Shown: positions 17,234 through 27,002, counted from the first letter of the stretch. The stretch is DNA of 64,000 bases from CAYJLC01 sp044426345 (GCA_044426345.1 JAWXUP010000007.1:1-64000); one strand, 5' to 3'. Made by a program: numbers and translations. The notes: generated from the letters alone by a model not told the origin.

Positions 17234-18286
17234 ATGCTTAAAATTTTACATACAGCCGATTTTCACATTGGTGCTGGTTTCACTTCTTTTGGTGAAAAAC
17301 TTGCAATAAATGCAGAAAATTTACAGTTTTTAGCAATTTCTACAATGATTAACTATGCAAATGTTAATGAAATAGATGCAATTTTAATAGCGGGAGATAC
17401 TTTCGATAATCACGTGGTTGATTTTCAAAAAAGAGCAAAGTTATTTTCAATTCTTGCAAAATTTGAACGAGAAATTTTTATAGTTTGTGGAAATCACGAT
17501 TATTATTTTAAGGGTAGTTTTTGGGACCACACCGAAATACCACAAAATATAACGTTAATAAAAACAAACGAGTGGCAGACCTTTGAATTTGAAAAATACA
17601 CACTTTTTGGTGCTAGTTTCACTAATATTTATGAAAAAATCGAATTTTCAGGTATTAATTTATCACAAAATAAAATAAATATAGGTTTGGTTCATGCGGA
17701 TATTTTAACGGATAGTCAGTACAATCCACTTTCGAAGACTGCTATCAAAAATTCGAAACTAGATTACATTGCTGTTGGTCATAATCATAAATTCAGCGAG
17801 ATTTTAAAGGTATCGGATACATATTTTTCAGCGCCAGGGAATATCTCAGCTACTGGATTTGATGAAATGTCTGCAAAAGGATTTATTGTTGCAAAATTCG
17901 ATGAAAATGGAAGTAATTATGAATTTGTATCATCGAAAGGTTTGGAAATTTTAAATCACGAGCTAGATATTTCGTTCTATGCAAGCGTTTTGGATATTCG
18001 TTATACACTGCAAAAAAAAGCTCATCAAAATATTTTCCTAAATCTAAGTCTGGTTGGCATCAATAATTTCCAACTTGATATCGATGAACTTGAAAATTGT
18101 TTAAAAGAAGATTTTTTTGCTGTAAATATTGAAGATTCAACTGATAAACCAGAAAATTTGTGGAGATTTATCGATGAAGATAATCTTTTGGGAGAATTTA
18201 CGAGAATTATGAGAGTGCGTTATGATAAAGGCGAAAAGGAAGTTTTAACGGCATTGAAACTCGGTTTGGATTCACTGATTTTTTAG
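17234..18286 (+). CDS. SbcD/YhaO-like metallophosphoesterase
   Basis: Predicted Mre11-type nuclease subunit. 350 residues with the metallophosphoesterase motifs HTADFHIG (residues 6-13), IAGDTFDN, VCGNHDYY and LVHADIL...VGHNHKFSE, followed by a cap region. ATG 17234 has an AGGAGG site. The SbcC/YhaN-like ATPase starts 8 bp after its stop, the standard nuclease-ATPase pair. Probable role: processing of DNA ends or hairpins. It resembles B. subtilis YhaO more than E. coli SbcD in length. Confidence 0.88.
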   Translation: MLKILHTADFHIGAGFTSFGEKLAINAENLQFLAISTMINYANVNEIDAILIAGDTFDNHVVDFQKRAKLFSILAKFEREIFIVCGNHDYYFKGSFWDHTEIPQNITLIKTNEWQTFEFEKYTLFGASFTNIYEKIEFSGINLSQNKINIGLVHADILTDSQYNPLSKTAIKNSKLDYIAVGHNHKFSEILKVSDTYFSAPGNISATGFDEMSAKGFIVAKFDENGSNYEFVSSKGLEILNHELDISFYASVLDIRYTLQKKAHQNIFLNLSLVGINNFQLDIDELENCLKEDFFAVNIEDSTDKPENLWRFIDEDNLLGEFTRIMRVRYDKGEKEVLTALKLGLDSLIF

Positions 18287-18294
18287 GAGATTTT

Positions 18295-20325
18295 ATGTTT
18301 ATAAAAAAAATAAAAGGAACATATGGGATTTTTCGTGATGAGGAAATTTCGTTTAAAAATGGTCTGAATATCATCAAACGTGACAATGAGTGGGGCAAAA
18401 CTACACTTATTTCACTCATTAAGGTTATGTTTTATGGAGTAAATACGTCCAAACGTGATAAAAAAGACTTTTTATCAGAAAAAACAAAATATACTAGCGA
18501 CGTCAATTTCTCTGGCGAAATGTTTGTTGACTATGAAGGTCGCGAAGTTTTAGTAAATCGCTCGCAAGGTGCACGTTCTATGACGTTTGATGCGTATTTT
18601 ACAGAAAATAATCAAAAAACACCGTTTACTTCTAAGGATTTTGGGAAAAATATGCTTGGTGTATCCGAAGATGCTTACGCAAATAGTGCGTTAATCGAGG
18701 CGGACAATAGGCTTATTACGAAAAATTCAGATTTACTTGACCTAATTTTAGCGATGTCTACGACTGGAGATACATCAAAAAGTTTTGACAAGGCGATGAA
18801 AACTTTAAAATCAAAAAAACAAATTTTGGCAAAATCTAGTGGTACTTTGAACGAAAATACTGAGCTTTTGCAAACGGTAGAAGGTCAATTGTTTTTGACG
18901 ACACAAACTGAGCAAGAATTGAAAAGTTTACTGGAAACGAAAACAAATGTTCAAGATTTGCTCGCAAAAAAACGCGAAAGCTACGAGGCAAAATACCGTG
19001 AAGTTTCATTGTCAAAGCTTGAGATGGTGGAACGTGCCAACATTATAAAAATCCAATCAGAACAAATATTAGAAGGATTAAAACCAGATTTTTTTGAAAA
19101 AGATGTGATTTTAGCTACAAAAAACGCAGTTGAACTTTTCGAGCAAACCGAACAGCTTGAATATGATTTGAGAATAGAGGTAAATCGCTTAGAACAAAAA
19201 TCTGCACAGGACATTGAGCAGATTAATATTGATAGACAAGCTGAAATTAAGGAAAATTCGAAGGTAGAACTGAAAAAAATTCCTTTTGCTATTGCTATAA
19301 TTTTTGGTTTGTCAACATTTTTCACCATTTTCACTAATCTTGATTTAGGCGTTTATTCGCAGTATTCTACTTATATTTTGGGAGCAATAACTTTACTTGC
19401 GCTTATAATTTCTTTTAGTTCAAATAAAGACCACGGAGACGTTCATTTAAAATATGATGAAAAAATATTAAAACTTGAGCGTGAACTTGAAGATTTGAAG
19501 AAAAAACACGCTGATATAGCTTCGAAAATTGAAAAAGCTTTTCAAAATATGACAGAACACGCGAAAAATATTGGACTTTTCCACGCAAAAAGCAAAGAAG
19601 ATGTACGTAAGCGTATTAATTTTACGCTTGATATAAATGAGCGATATCTTAAAGCTTTGGATTTTGAAAAAAATACACATGAAGATACTAATATCTATAA
19701 TATGGATAAGGTTCAGGCTTTTGAAAAAGAACTAGAAATTTTGCGTCGTGATTTAAATGAGTGCGAACGTACTTTTAATGAAATCAGCAGCGAAATTATG
19801 AAAAATCAGCTAAAACTAGATGGAATTGCTCCGAAAAATCAGCTTTTGCATAAAAAAGAACAGATATCTAAGCAAATTGACGCTATAAATTATCAAATTT
19901 CAAGCCTAGACATAGCTATTGAAACGCTGGATTTGGCAAATGAAAATTTAACCTCAAGGCTTTCACCGGAAATTTCTAAAATTGCCTCGCATTATTTCGC
20001 AATTTTGACAGAAAATAGATATAGTTCAGTGGTTTTGCAGTCTGATTTCGAAGCTTTTTGCAAAAATCCAGATAATTATAGTTTACTTTCTAAGCTTAAA
20101 TTGTCAACGGGTACTCGAGAACAGCTATATTTTTCATTACGTCTGGCGATTTGTGATGTACTTTTAGATACACACTGTCCGATAATTTTAGACGACCCTT
20201 TTGCATTCTATGATGACCAAAGAATGGCAAAAGCACTCGATTTATTACGACAAATTGCCCAAAATAGACAGATAATATTGTTCACTTGCCACTCGCGAGA
20301 AGAAAAATATTTAGAGAATATTTAA
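18295..20325 (+). CDS. SbcC/YhaN-like SMC-type ATPase
   Basis: 676-residue partner of the preceding nuclease. N-terminal nucleotide-binding half with Walker A RDNEWGKTTL (the usual first Gly is Arg here), coiled coils (about 190-310 and 390-560), two hydrophobic helices between them (about 328-370; YhaN-type proteins have such segments), and a C-terminal half with signature LSTGTREQ, Walker B CPIILDDPFAF and switch His FTCHSREE. The coiled coil is short for SbcC (about 1000 residues) and fits YhaN. The Walker A variation and membrane segments are the odd points. Confidence 0.85.
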   Translation: MFIKKIKGTYGIFRDEEISFKNGLNIIKRDNEWGKTTLISLIKVMFYGVNTSKRDKKDFLSEKTKYTSDVNFSGEMFVDYEGREVLVNRSQGARSMTFDAYFTENNQKTPFTSKDFGKNMLGVSEDAYANSALIEADNRLITKNSDLLDLILAMSTTGDTSKSFDKAMKTLKSKKQILAKSSGTLNENTELLQTVEGQLFLTTQTEQELKSLLETKTNVQDLLAKKRESYEAKYREVSLSKLEMVERANIIKIQSEQILEGLKPDFFEKDVILATKNAVELFEQTEQLEYDLRIEVNRLEQKSAQDIEQINIDRQAEIKENSKVELKKIPFAIAIIFGLSTFFTIFTNLDLGVYSQYSTYILGAITLLALIISFSSNKDHGDVHLKYDEKILKLERELEDLKKKHADIASKIEKAFQNMTEHAKNIGLFHAKSKEDVRKRINFTLDINERYLKALDFEKNTHEDTNIYNMDKVQAFEKELEILRRDLNECERTFNEISSEIMKNQLKLDGIAPKNQLLHKKEQISKQIDAINYQISSLDIAIETLDLANENLTSRLSPEISKIASHYFAILTENRYSSVVLQSDFEAFCKNPDNYSLLSKLKLSTGTREQLYFSLRLAICDVLLDTHCPIILDDPFAFYDDQRMAKALDLLRQIAQNRQIILFTCHSREEKYLENI

Positions 20326-20342
20326 AAATTTACAAAAAAACC

Positions 20343-20371
20343 TTGTATTAAACGTAAAAATATTATAAAAT
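20343..20371 (+). promoter_or_regulatory. Promoter of yloU-yloV
   Basis: TTGTAT (20343-20348), 17-nt spacer, TAAAAT (20366-20371), about 40 bp before yloU. Confidence 0.6.
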
Positions 20372-20410
20372 ATAAGCAAAGAAACTAATTTTAAATAGGA
20401 GGTACTTTTT

Positions 20411-20776
20411 ATGAACGTAAAAAGCAAACTTGGAAATATATCTATTTCAACAGATGTAATTGCTTCAATTGCAGGTCACTCTGCTACAAAATGTTTCGGC
20501 GTTAAAGGTATGACTGTAAAAAATGTTACAGACGGTCTTTTTCATCTTCTAAAGAAAGAATCACAAAGTCGCGGAGTTGCTGTTTCAGAATGCGAAAATG
20601 GTGGTATTGATATCGTTTTACACCTTGCGTGCCAATATGGTGTGAACATCAACGAAGTATGTAAATCAATCATTGGAGAAGTGCGTTACAGCGTAGAAAG
20701 TATGACTGGAATTGACGTTAACAATGTTGATATCTATGTTGAGTCTATTAAAACCGAAGAAATCGGAGGAGTATAA
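20411..20776 (+). CDS. Asp23/Gls24 family protein (YloU-like)
   Basis: 121 residues of the Asp23/Gls24 family: ISISTDVIASIAGHSATKC near the N-terminus and VDIYVESIK at the end. Members are small cytoplasmic or membrane-associated proteins tied to envelope homeostasis; the molecular role is unclear. The DAK2 protein follows 2 bp later, the conserved yloU-yloV arrangement of Firmicutes. ATG has an AGGAGG site. Confidence 0.9.
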   Translation: MNVKSKLGNISISTDVIASIAGHSATKCFGVKGMTVKNVTDGLFHLLKKESQSRGVAVSECENGGIDIVLHLACQYGVNINEVCKSIIGEVRYSVESMTGIDVNNVDIYVESIKTEEIGGV

Positions 20777-20778
20777 TT

Positions 20779-22425
20779 TTGTCTAATATTACTGGTGAAC
20801 TCTATAGAAAAATGCTCATTGAGGGTGCGTTGTCAATAGAGGATATAAAAGAAACTGCAAATGAACTTAATGTTTTCCCTGTGCCAGATGGTGATACAGG
20901 AACAAATATGGCCCTTACAATGTCATCAGGATTAAAAGCTATGAGTGAACTTTCAGAGCCAACTTTAAAAGTGGCTGTTGAAAAAACTGCATCTTCGCTT
21001 TTACGTGGTGCACGTGGTAATTCAGGTGTTATTTTATCGCTTTTATTCCGTGGTTTTGCAAAATACTTAAAAGAGTTAAATGAAGCTACTGGTCATGATT
21101 TTGCATATTGTTTAAATGCTGGCGTTGAAACTGCTTATAGTGCGGTTATGAAACCTGCAGAGGGTACTATTTTAACCGTGTCACGTGTTTCTGCACAAGC
21201 TGCTGTTGATGCTGCTGATGAAAATCCAGAAATCACTGTTGCAGAAGTTTTTGAAGTGGTTTTAGAATCTGCAGAAATTGCACTTAAAGAAACTCAATTC
21301 CAAAACCCTGTACTTGAAAAAGCTGGCGTTTTTGATGCTGGTGCATATGGTTATATTGAAATTTTAAAAGGTATGCAAAACGCATATTTAGGAAAAGAAA
21401 TCGTTCGTGCAGAAAAAGTTGAAGTTGTTACGAATACTCAAGCTAGTTTTTCTGAAATCAATCCTGATGACATCAAATTTGCTTATTGTACTGAATTTAT
21501 CGCGGCAAAAGAAGATCCACGTCGTTCTATTTCAAAACTTCAAGCTATTTTAGATTCAATTGGTGATAGTATCGTTGTAGTTGACGATGATGAAATTGTA
21601 AAAGTTCACGTTCACACTAACGAACCTAATATCGCACTTGGCGAAGGACTAAAATTTGGTCCACTTCTTACTGTAAAAATCGAAAATATGAGAGAACAGC
21701 ACTCAACTAAAATGGTAGAAGAGGCTGCTGCGTTCACTCCTGTTATGGAAATAGCACCAAATGACAAAGCTTATGGTTTTGTTGCAATTTCAGCTGGGGA
21801 CGGACTTGCTGATGTATTTTCTGATTTAGGTGTAGATGCAGTGGTTCGTGGTGGTCAAACAATGAATCCATCAACTGATGATATCGTTCGTGCTGCAAAT
21901 TCAGTGCCAGCTGAAACAGTATTTGTTCTTCCGAATAATAAAAATATTATTATGGCGGCTGAACAAGCGTCTTTAATTTGCGAAACTAAGAAAATCATTG
22001 TAATTCCAACAAAAACAATCCCACAAGGAATTACAGCTATGCTTAATTTTGAAGAGTCTGAAGATGCGCAAGAAATTGCAAAAGTTATGACTGATAGCAT
22101 TTCGCTTGTTAAATCAGGTCAAATTACTTATGCTGCTAGAAATTCTGACTTTGATGGTAAAAAAATCAAAGAAGGCGAATATTTAGCACTTTTTGAAGGT
22201 AAATTAAACTCAAATAGTAAAAAACTTGAGTCTGTAGTGACAAAACTTGCGAGAGAAATGGTTAATAAAGAAAGTCAATTCGTAACTATTATTTACGGTG
22301 AAGAAACTACTGAAGACCAAGCACAAGAATTAACTTCAATCTTTGAAAAATTAAATCCAAGCGTGGAAATAACTCTTATAAACGGTGGTCAACCTGTTTA
22401 TTATTACATTATTTCTGTTGAGTAA
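20779..22425 (+). CDS. DAK2-domain kinase (FakA/YloV-like)
   Basis: 548 residues. The N-terminal DAK2 domain (about 8-205) has FPVPDGDTGTNMALTM (Mg-ATP aspartates), LLRGARGNSGVILS and DAGAYGYIEIL. The middle domain has VVDDDEIVKVHVHTNEP, and a DegV-like C-terminal domain ends the protein, as in FakA, the ATP-binding subunit of fatty acid kinase, which phosphorylates fatty acids held by FakB (DegV) proteins. No fakB is near. Start is TTG 20779, 9 nt after GGAGGA. Confidence 0.88.
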   Translation: MSNITGELYRKMLIEGALSIEDIKETANELNVFPVPDGDTGTNMALTMSSGLKAMSELSEPTLKVAVEKTASSLLRGARGNSGVILSLLFRGFAKYLKELNEATGHDFAYCLNAGVETAYSAVMKPAEGTILTVSRVSAQAAVDAADENPEITVAEVFEVVLESAEIALKETQFQNPVLEKAGVFDAGAYGYIEILKGMQNAYLGKEIVRAEKVEVVTNTQASFSEINPDDIKFAYCTEFIAAKEDPRRSISKLQAILDSIGDSIVVVDDDEIVKVHVHTNEPNIALGEGLKFGPLLTVKIENMREQHSTKMVEEAAAFTPVMEIAPNDKAYGFVAISAGDGLADVFSDLGVDAVVRGGQTMNPSTDDIVRAANSVPAETVFVLPNNKNIIMAAEQASLICETKKIIVIPTKTIPQGITAMLNFEESEDAQEIAKVMTDSISLVKSGQITYAARNSDFDGKKIKEGEYLALFEGKLNSNSKKLESVVTKLAREMVNKESQFVTIIYGEETTEDQAQELTSIFEKLNPSVEITLINGGQPVYYYIISVE

Positions 22426-22431
22426 AAAATT

Positions 22432-22464
22432 TAACCACTATCTTAGGATAGTGGTTTTATTTTG
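22432..22464 (+). terminator. Terminator of yloU-yloV
   Basis: AACCACTATC-TTAG-GATAGTGGTT followed by TTATTTT. The T tract runs straight into repeat sequence GTAAATATTATTTGTGCAG, also found after the terminator at 61287. Confidence 0.85.
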
Positions 22465-22465
22465 T

Positions 22466-22710
22466 GTAAATATTATTTGTGCAGATTTTTTATACGGTGG
22501 GAGCAAGCCCCCACCCTACAGTATGCATTGTTTTTTAAATAGTGCTAGCTCCCTCCGTCAAAATCAAAGATTTTGCCACCTCCCTCGGAGAGGGAGGCTT
22601 TTTTCTTTGGCTCCTTCTTCGAGGGAGCTGTCACCGAAGTGACTGAGGGAGTTTGCACCGTATTTATTACACGGCACGGGCGACCAATGATCGCCCCTAC
22701 AGGGTGCATT
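22466..22710. repeat. Modular repeat cluster (R3, R4 and R1 cores)
   Basis: Connector GTAAATATTATTTGTGCAG, then an R3 core at 22497-22519 (GTGGGAGCAAGCCCCCACCC), an R4 block about 22538-22593 (CTCCCTCCGTCAAAATCAAA and TCCCTCGGAGAGGGAGGC), a related block to about 22655, and an R1 core at 22672-22710 ending in AGGGTGCATT. No coding sequence is supported. B1 begins directly after. Confidence 0.7.
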
Positions 22711-23078
22711 ATTTTCACGTATAAATAAATTTATAACACCGTATCAAACGTGCGTGGCACGAATAACGTAAGTTCAAGCACCGAAATAGGCAACTACGTG
22801 GTCGAGAAAATTTATCTATTCCACAGCATAAGCGATAGCGAGTTGGAGTACGAGTGGTTAGGCGAACGGATGCCGGATTGCGTACAATAAATAAAAACAC
22901 CACGCCCCAGATTTTGATAAATCTTTTCGCAAAAAGATTTCGTCTTTTGGATACTTTGGGACGTCCCAAAGTATCAGCCACGCGGCGAGCGAACTGCCGA
23001 GAAAAAGGTAGCACTAGCTGTAAATTGCAGAGGCACAAAATAATAAATTTGCATATAAAACAGAAAAAACAACAAAGC
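22711..23078 (+). repeat. Mosaic element B, copy B1
   Basis: The left ~180 bp (from GCGTGGCACGAATAACGTAA to GGATGCCGGATTGCGTAC) is GC-richer and absent from element A. The right ~170 bp matches one half of element A in inverted orientation, with the 26-bp palindrome at 22950-22975. Second copy at about 61399-61770. Apparent reading frames on both strands here recur with B2 and are repeat artefacts. Confidence 0.75.
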
Positions 23079-24281
23079 TTACAACAAACCTTTTTCGATT
23101 TTAAGCGATAAAATCCTATAAACGCTGTCATTTATCGTATCAATAGAGATTTCGCCGGTTTCAACTGCAGTTTTAACGGCATTGTACTGCAAATCTAGGT
23201 CTGAAGGAACTAAAATTATGTCAATGCCAGCATTTATTGCCATTACTGCGGATTGTTCTACGCCATAAACCTTGGTTATTGCTTGCATATCGAATGCATC
23301 GCTTATAGCAACTCCATCGAAAGCTAAATCTTCGCGTAAAAGGTTGATAATTTCTTCATTAAGTGTGGCTGGAATATCATTTCCTGTTACATTAGGCACG
23401 CTGATATGACCTACCATTATAAAATCTACGCTACTCTCAATTGCAGATTTAAAAGGTAAAAATTCTACAGTTTGAAGTCTTTCTAAATCGTGGTTAACAG
23501 AAACTGCTCCAAAGTGGCTATCGGCATATGTATCACCGTGACCTGGAAAATGTTTTGCTGCAGCACTCACTCCTGTTTTTTCCATAGCTAATACAAAAGC
23601 TGACACCATTTTTGATGATAATAAAGCGTCACTTGAGAATGCTCTATTACCTATAATTGTATTTTTCGAATTCGTGTTAACATCTGCAACAGGTGCGAAA
23701 TTCACGTTTATTCCTAGTTCTAGAAGTTCCTCGCCCATAACAGATGCCGAATATACAACCTCTTCTATGGTTGTTAATTTTGAGGCGTTCGGAAATCTTT
23801 CGTGTTGAATTTTACTATACGCCAATCGCGATACGGTTCCACCTTCTTCGTCAATGCCGATAAAAAGAGGAATTTGTGATAAATCTTGCAAATCACTAGT
23901 TAATTTTTGCGTTTGCTCGACAGTATCAAGGTTTTCTGCGAATAAAATCACTCCACCGATATGATATTGTGCAATTTTTTCTGTAATTTCATCATTTACT
24001 TGCAAAATTTCTTGTCCGTTTAAATCTTTTCTAAATGCAGGCATAAAAAGTTGCCCAATTTTTTCATCTAAAGACATATTATTTAGCATTTCTTGTACTA
24101 AATCTGGTTCTTCTATAATTATTTCTTCTATTTCTGGTATGATTTGAATGGTTTCATCAATTTTTTCTACTATTTCGACTTTTTCATCTATCACAATATT
24201 TTCATCCTCTGTTTCGACAGTTGCGACACAACCACTTAATATAAAAATGAAACTAACAATTAAAACAGCGATTTTTCTCAT
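23079..24281 (-). CDS. nagZ: Beta-N-acetylhexosaminidase lipoprotein (NagZ, GH3)
   Basis: Removes N-acetylglucosamine from muropeptides. 400 residues: signal peptide with lipobox LSGC (lipid-anchored outside the membrane, Cys about 18), an acidic linker, then the GH3 domain. Key motifs: GIDEEGGTVSRL, NFAPVADVN, GNRAFSSD, KHFPGHGDTYADSH (Asp-His acid/base loop typical of NagZ) and AISDAFDM with the nucleophile Asp. The N-terminal catalytic domain alone is present, without the second GH3 domain. AAGGAGA precedes ATG. Repeat B1 abuts its 3' end. Confidence 0.92.
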   Translation of the reverse strand: MRKIAVLIVSFIFILSGCVATVETEDENIVIDEKVEIVEKIDETIQIIPEIEEIIIEEPDLVQEMLNNMSLDEKIGQLFMPAFRKDLNGQEILQVNDEITEKIAQYHIGGVILFAENLDTVEQTQKLTSDLQDLSQIPLFIGIDEEGGTVSRLAYSKIQHERFPNASKLTTIEEVVYSASVMGEELLELGINVNFAPVADVNTNSKNTIIGNRAFSSDALLSSKMVSAFVLAMEKTGVSAAAKHFPGHGDTYADSHFGAVSVNHDLERLQTVEFLPFKSAIESSVDFIMVGHISVPNVTGNDIPATLNEEIINLLREDLAFDGVAISDAFDMQAITKVYGVEQSAVMAINAGIDIILVPSDLDLQYNAVKTAVETGEISIDTINDSVYRILSLKIEKGLL

Positions 24282-24341
24282 AAATTTCTCCTTAAATTGT
24301 TCTTTACTAAGTATATTTTATCACAAAAACTTGAAAAATGC

Positions 24342-24369
24342 AAAAAAAGAAAGCCTTTTCAGACTTTCT
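24342..24369 (-). terminator. Terminator of the thioesterase gene
   Basis: Minus strand AGAAAGTCT-GAAA-AGGCTTTCT followed by TTTTTTT, 12 bp past the stop. Confidence 0.8.
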
Positions 24370-24380
24370 CTAGATTTGTA

Positions 24381-24767
24381 TTAAACAGTACCTTTTGCTT
24401 TTGCACGAGTTTGAAATTTTTCTTTGTTTACGATAGCTCTAGTGTGAGTTCCTTCGCCAATTTTACCTTGATCGTCAAATGCTTGTACTTTAAAAGTAAG
24501 AATTTTTCCGTCAACTTCGGTAAGTTCAGACACAAATTTCACGTTCATACCAAGTGGTGTTGGAGAAATGTGCGTTACATTAACCAAAATCCCAACCGTT
24601 ACATTGCCTTCGCCGATTTCTTGTGCTACACATAAGCTAGAAGTTTGCTCCATTTTTGCTATCATAAAAGGCGTTGCTAAAACGTCAACTTCACCACTAC
24701 CCATTGATGATGCTAACATATGTTCTTCAACACAAATTTTTTGTTCGAATGTCATTCCAATTTTCAT
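24381..24767 (-). CDS. Hotdog-fold thioesterase (FlK-like)
   Basis: 128 residues with the single hotdog domain of the fluoroacetyl-CoA-thioesterase-like group: VLATPFMIAKMEQTSS (helix with the Glu/Thr catalytic region), GILVNVTHISPTPLGM and THTRAIVN. It probably hydrolyses a short acyl-CoA; the substrate cannot be read. The start is ATG 24767 after GGAGG; the ATG at 24779 overlaps the ribosome site. It stands between spoVAE and nagZ with its own terminator. Confidence 0.82.
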   Translation of the reverse strand: MKIGMTFEQKICVEEHMLASSMGSGEVDVLATPFMIAKMEQTSSLCVAQEIGEGNVTVGILVNVTHISPTPLGMNVKFVSELTEVDGKILTFKVQAFDDQGKIGEGTHTRAIVNKEKFQTRAKAKGTV

Positions 24768-24826
24768 AATGTCCTCCATAGTTTTAATATCTTATAGGTT
24801 ACATTGAAAAAGGCTTTTTGTCAAGT

Positions 24827-25192
24827 TTAAGTTTTGTCTCCTGACCTGAAAATTATTGACATTATAAATCCAAAAAATATCGATGCTGTAATACCACCAG
24901 CTGCTGCAGTGACACCACCAGTCAAAACTCCTAGCAAACCATCACTTTCAACGGCTTTTTCAACTCCTTTTGCAAGAGAATATCCAAATCCCAAAAGAGG
25001 AACTGTAGCACCTGCACCAGCAAAATCCACCAATTTTTCATAAATACCAACTGCGGTTAAAACAACGCCTAATGATACGTAAGTCACCAAAATCCTCGCT
25101 GGAGTAAGCTTGGTTTTATCTATCAAAATCTGCGATATGCCACAAATCAATCCACCGACTATAAAAGCTTTCAAAACTGCAAAAAAATCCAT
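24827..25192 (-). CDS. spoVAE: Stage V sporulation protein AE
   Basis: 121-residue membrane protein (three to four helices) with GGLICGISQILIDKT and GAGATVPLLGFGYSLAKGV, the SpoVAE (AEb-type) signature. Part of the SpoVA channel that moves Ca-dipicolinate into and out of spores. It is homologous to SpoVAC. It follows spoVAD by 8 bp. Confidence 0.93.
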   Translation of the reverse strand: MDFFAVLKAFIVGGLICGISQILIDKTKLTPARILVTYVSLGVVLTAVGIYEKLVDFAGAGATVPLLGFGYSLAKGVEKAVESDGLLGVLTGGVTAAAGGITASIFFGFIMSIIFRSGDKT

Positions 25193-25200
25193 ATTTTCTC

Positions 25201-26214
25201 CTAATCTATCTTAATGTTCACAAGGTGGCAAATTGCCGGTATTGTTTCGCCTTGCAAACTTGATGTTGTACTCAAAAGTGCTCCTGTAGCTGCAAAAATT
25301 ACGTTTTTATACGTGCGATTTTCCATATTTTTTAAAATATACGAACAAAGTACGCTAGCAGAACATCCACACCCAGAACCTCCAGCGTGAGCATCTTGCG
25401 TATCATCAAAAATCATTTTTCCACAGTCTGTGTAATTTTCTGTGAGGTCAACTTGGTCTTTTTCAAATAATTTTTTGAGCAAATTTGCACCAATTTTACC
25501 CAAGTCACCTGTAACAATTAAGTCATAATCAGATGGCTTAGTGCTAGTGTCTACAAAAAAGTTTGACAGTGTGTCATAAGCCGCTGGTGCCATTGCTGCA
25601 CCCATATTATTTGCATCTTTTATGCCCCAATCTACTATTTTTCCAGTTGTGGCATATGCAATATACGGTTTCTCGTGGTTGTGATTGCCCAAAATAATAG
25701 CACCTGACCCTGTAACCGTCCACTGTGAAGTTTGCGGACGTTGACCACCATATTCTAGTGGGAAACGGTATTGACGCTCTGCAGAGCAAAAATGCGATGA
25801 TGTAATAGCAACTGAACAATTAGAGTAACCTCCGTCAATCGTCATTGCAGATAAAATCAAGCTTTCTGCCATATTTGAGCACGCACCATAAATCCCTATA
25901 TAAGGAATATCGTCAGAGCGATGTGCAAACGATGAAACCGTGCATTGATTTATTAAATCTCCAGCAAAAATAAATGAAATTTGTGATTTTTTTACTTTTC
26001 CTTTAAAAATAGCCTTATCAAGTACAACTTTTTGCATTTCACTCTCTGCTTTTTCCCAGCTGGATTGTCCGAAAGACGTATCAACTTCAATTATATCAAA
26101 AAATTCCGAAAGAGGTCCTTCTGCCTCTTTTTTTGACCCAACCGAGGCATAGCCAATAATTGAAGGTGGTGTCTCAAATTCTACTGTATATTTCCCAATT
26201 CGCTTGCAATTCAT
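25201..26214 (-). CDS. spoVAD: Stage V sporulation protein AD
   Basis: 337-residue soluble SpoVA subunit with a thiolase/FabH-like fold, shown in other species to bind dipicolinate. Motifs: EAEGPLSEFFD, GIYGACSNMAESL (a Cys in the thiolase position), SHFCSAERQYRFPLEY and HAGGSGCGCSASV. The start is ATG 26214 after GGAGG; the frame upstream begins at a TTG that includes this site. It lies between spoVAC (overlapping region of a few bases) and spoVAE. Confidence 0.95.
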   Translation of the reverse strand: MNCKRIGKYTVEFETPPSIIGYASVGSKKEAEGPLSEFFDIIEVDTSFGQSSWEKAESEMQKVVLDKAIFKGKVKKSQISFIFAGDLINQCTVSSFAHRSDDIPYIGIYGACSNMAESLILSAMTIDGGYSNCSVAITSSHFCSAERQYRFPLEYGGQRPQTSQWTVTGSGAIILGNHNHEKPYIAYATTGKIVDWGIKDANNMGAAMAPAAYDTLSNFFVDTSTKPSDYDLIVTGDLGKIGANLLKKLFEKDQVDLTENYTDCGKMIFDDTQDAHAGGSGCGCSASVLCSYILKNMENRTYKNVIFAATGALLSTTSSLQGETIPAICHLVNIKID

Positions 26215-26218
26215 TAAA

Positions 26219-26653
26219 TTAACCTCCAAAAAGTACTAAAATTAGTCCATAAATAACCGAAGTGGATATTCCGTAAACTAAAACTGGTCCTGCGATTACA
26301 AACATCTTTGCACCTATACCTAAGATGTAACCTTCGGGTTTAAATTCCATTGCGGCGGCAACTATTGAATTCGCAAAACCTGTTATCGGAACTATCGTGC
26401 CTGCTCCTGCAATTTTGGCAATTTTATCGTATAATTTAAGGCCTGTGAGTAGAGTTCCTATGAAAATTAAAATTATAGGCATAATAGTTTTTGCATCAGT
26501 AGATGTTAATCCAGTATCTAGCAATAATTCTAAAATAATTTGACCAATTGCACAAATTGCTCCACCGAAAAGAAATGCCATAATCGTATCTTTAATAATT
26601 GGTGAATTTTTCGATTCAGACTTCACTAATTCTTCATATTCTTTGTTTATCAT
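26219..26653 (-). CDS. spoVAC: Stage V sporulation protein AC
   Basis: 144-residue membrane protein with about four helices, GGAICAIGQIILELL and GAGTIVPITGFANSIVAAAMEF. It is the mechanosensitive channel-like subunit of SpoVA. First gene of a minimal spoVAC-AD-AE operon (no spoVAA, AB or AF here). It would be expected to be under sigma-G, but I could not fix a sigma-G promoter in 26654-26780. Confidence 0.94.
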   Translation of the reverse strand: MINKEYEELVKSESKNSPIIKDTIMAFLFGGAICAIGQIILELLLDTGLTSTDAKTIMPIILIFIGTLLTGLKLYDKIAKIAGAGTIVPITGFANSIVAAAMEFKPEGYILGIGAKMFVIAGPVLVYGISTSVIYGLILVLFGG

Positions 26654-26920
26654 ATAATCATCTCCGTTTGTGTGTTTTAAATATTTTTTGCGTAAATTAT
26701 TAAAATATACACAAAATACAAATTAAAAATATATTTACAAATTTTGAATTTAGTAGTATAATAAAAGTAATATCTAAAATTTATGAGATATTTTTTAGCA
26801 ATATTAGACAAAACATATATTTATTTTTCATAAAAATCAAATAAATATAAAATTTTTTATTTAGTAAAATATAATATATAATGAAGTCTAAAAACTCTTA
26901 AATACTGTATATTTTATCAA

Positions 26921-26949
26921 TTGCAGTTTATTTATTAAAAGCGTATAAT
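26921..26949 (+). promoter_or_regulatory. Promoter of the activase gene
   Basis: TTGCAG (26921-26926), 17-nt spacer, TATAAT (26944-26949), about 53 bp before the start at 27003. The remaining part of 26654-26920 is A/T-rich with nothing else visible. Confidence 0.65.
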
Positions 26950-27002
26950 ATATAGTAGATGATACTAATTACTATTAAGCAAAACTGGGAGAAGGATTTT
27001 TT

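Noticed and set aside
22715..23131. Reading frames on both strands over element B1
   Set aside because: Similar frames recur in B2 (61395-61753), cross the palindrome, have no ribosome site and no protein-like conservation.
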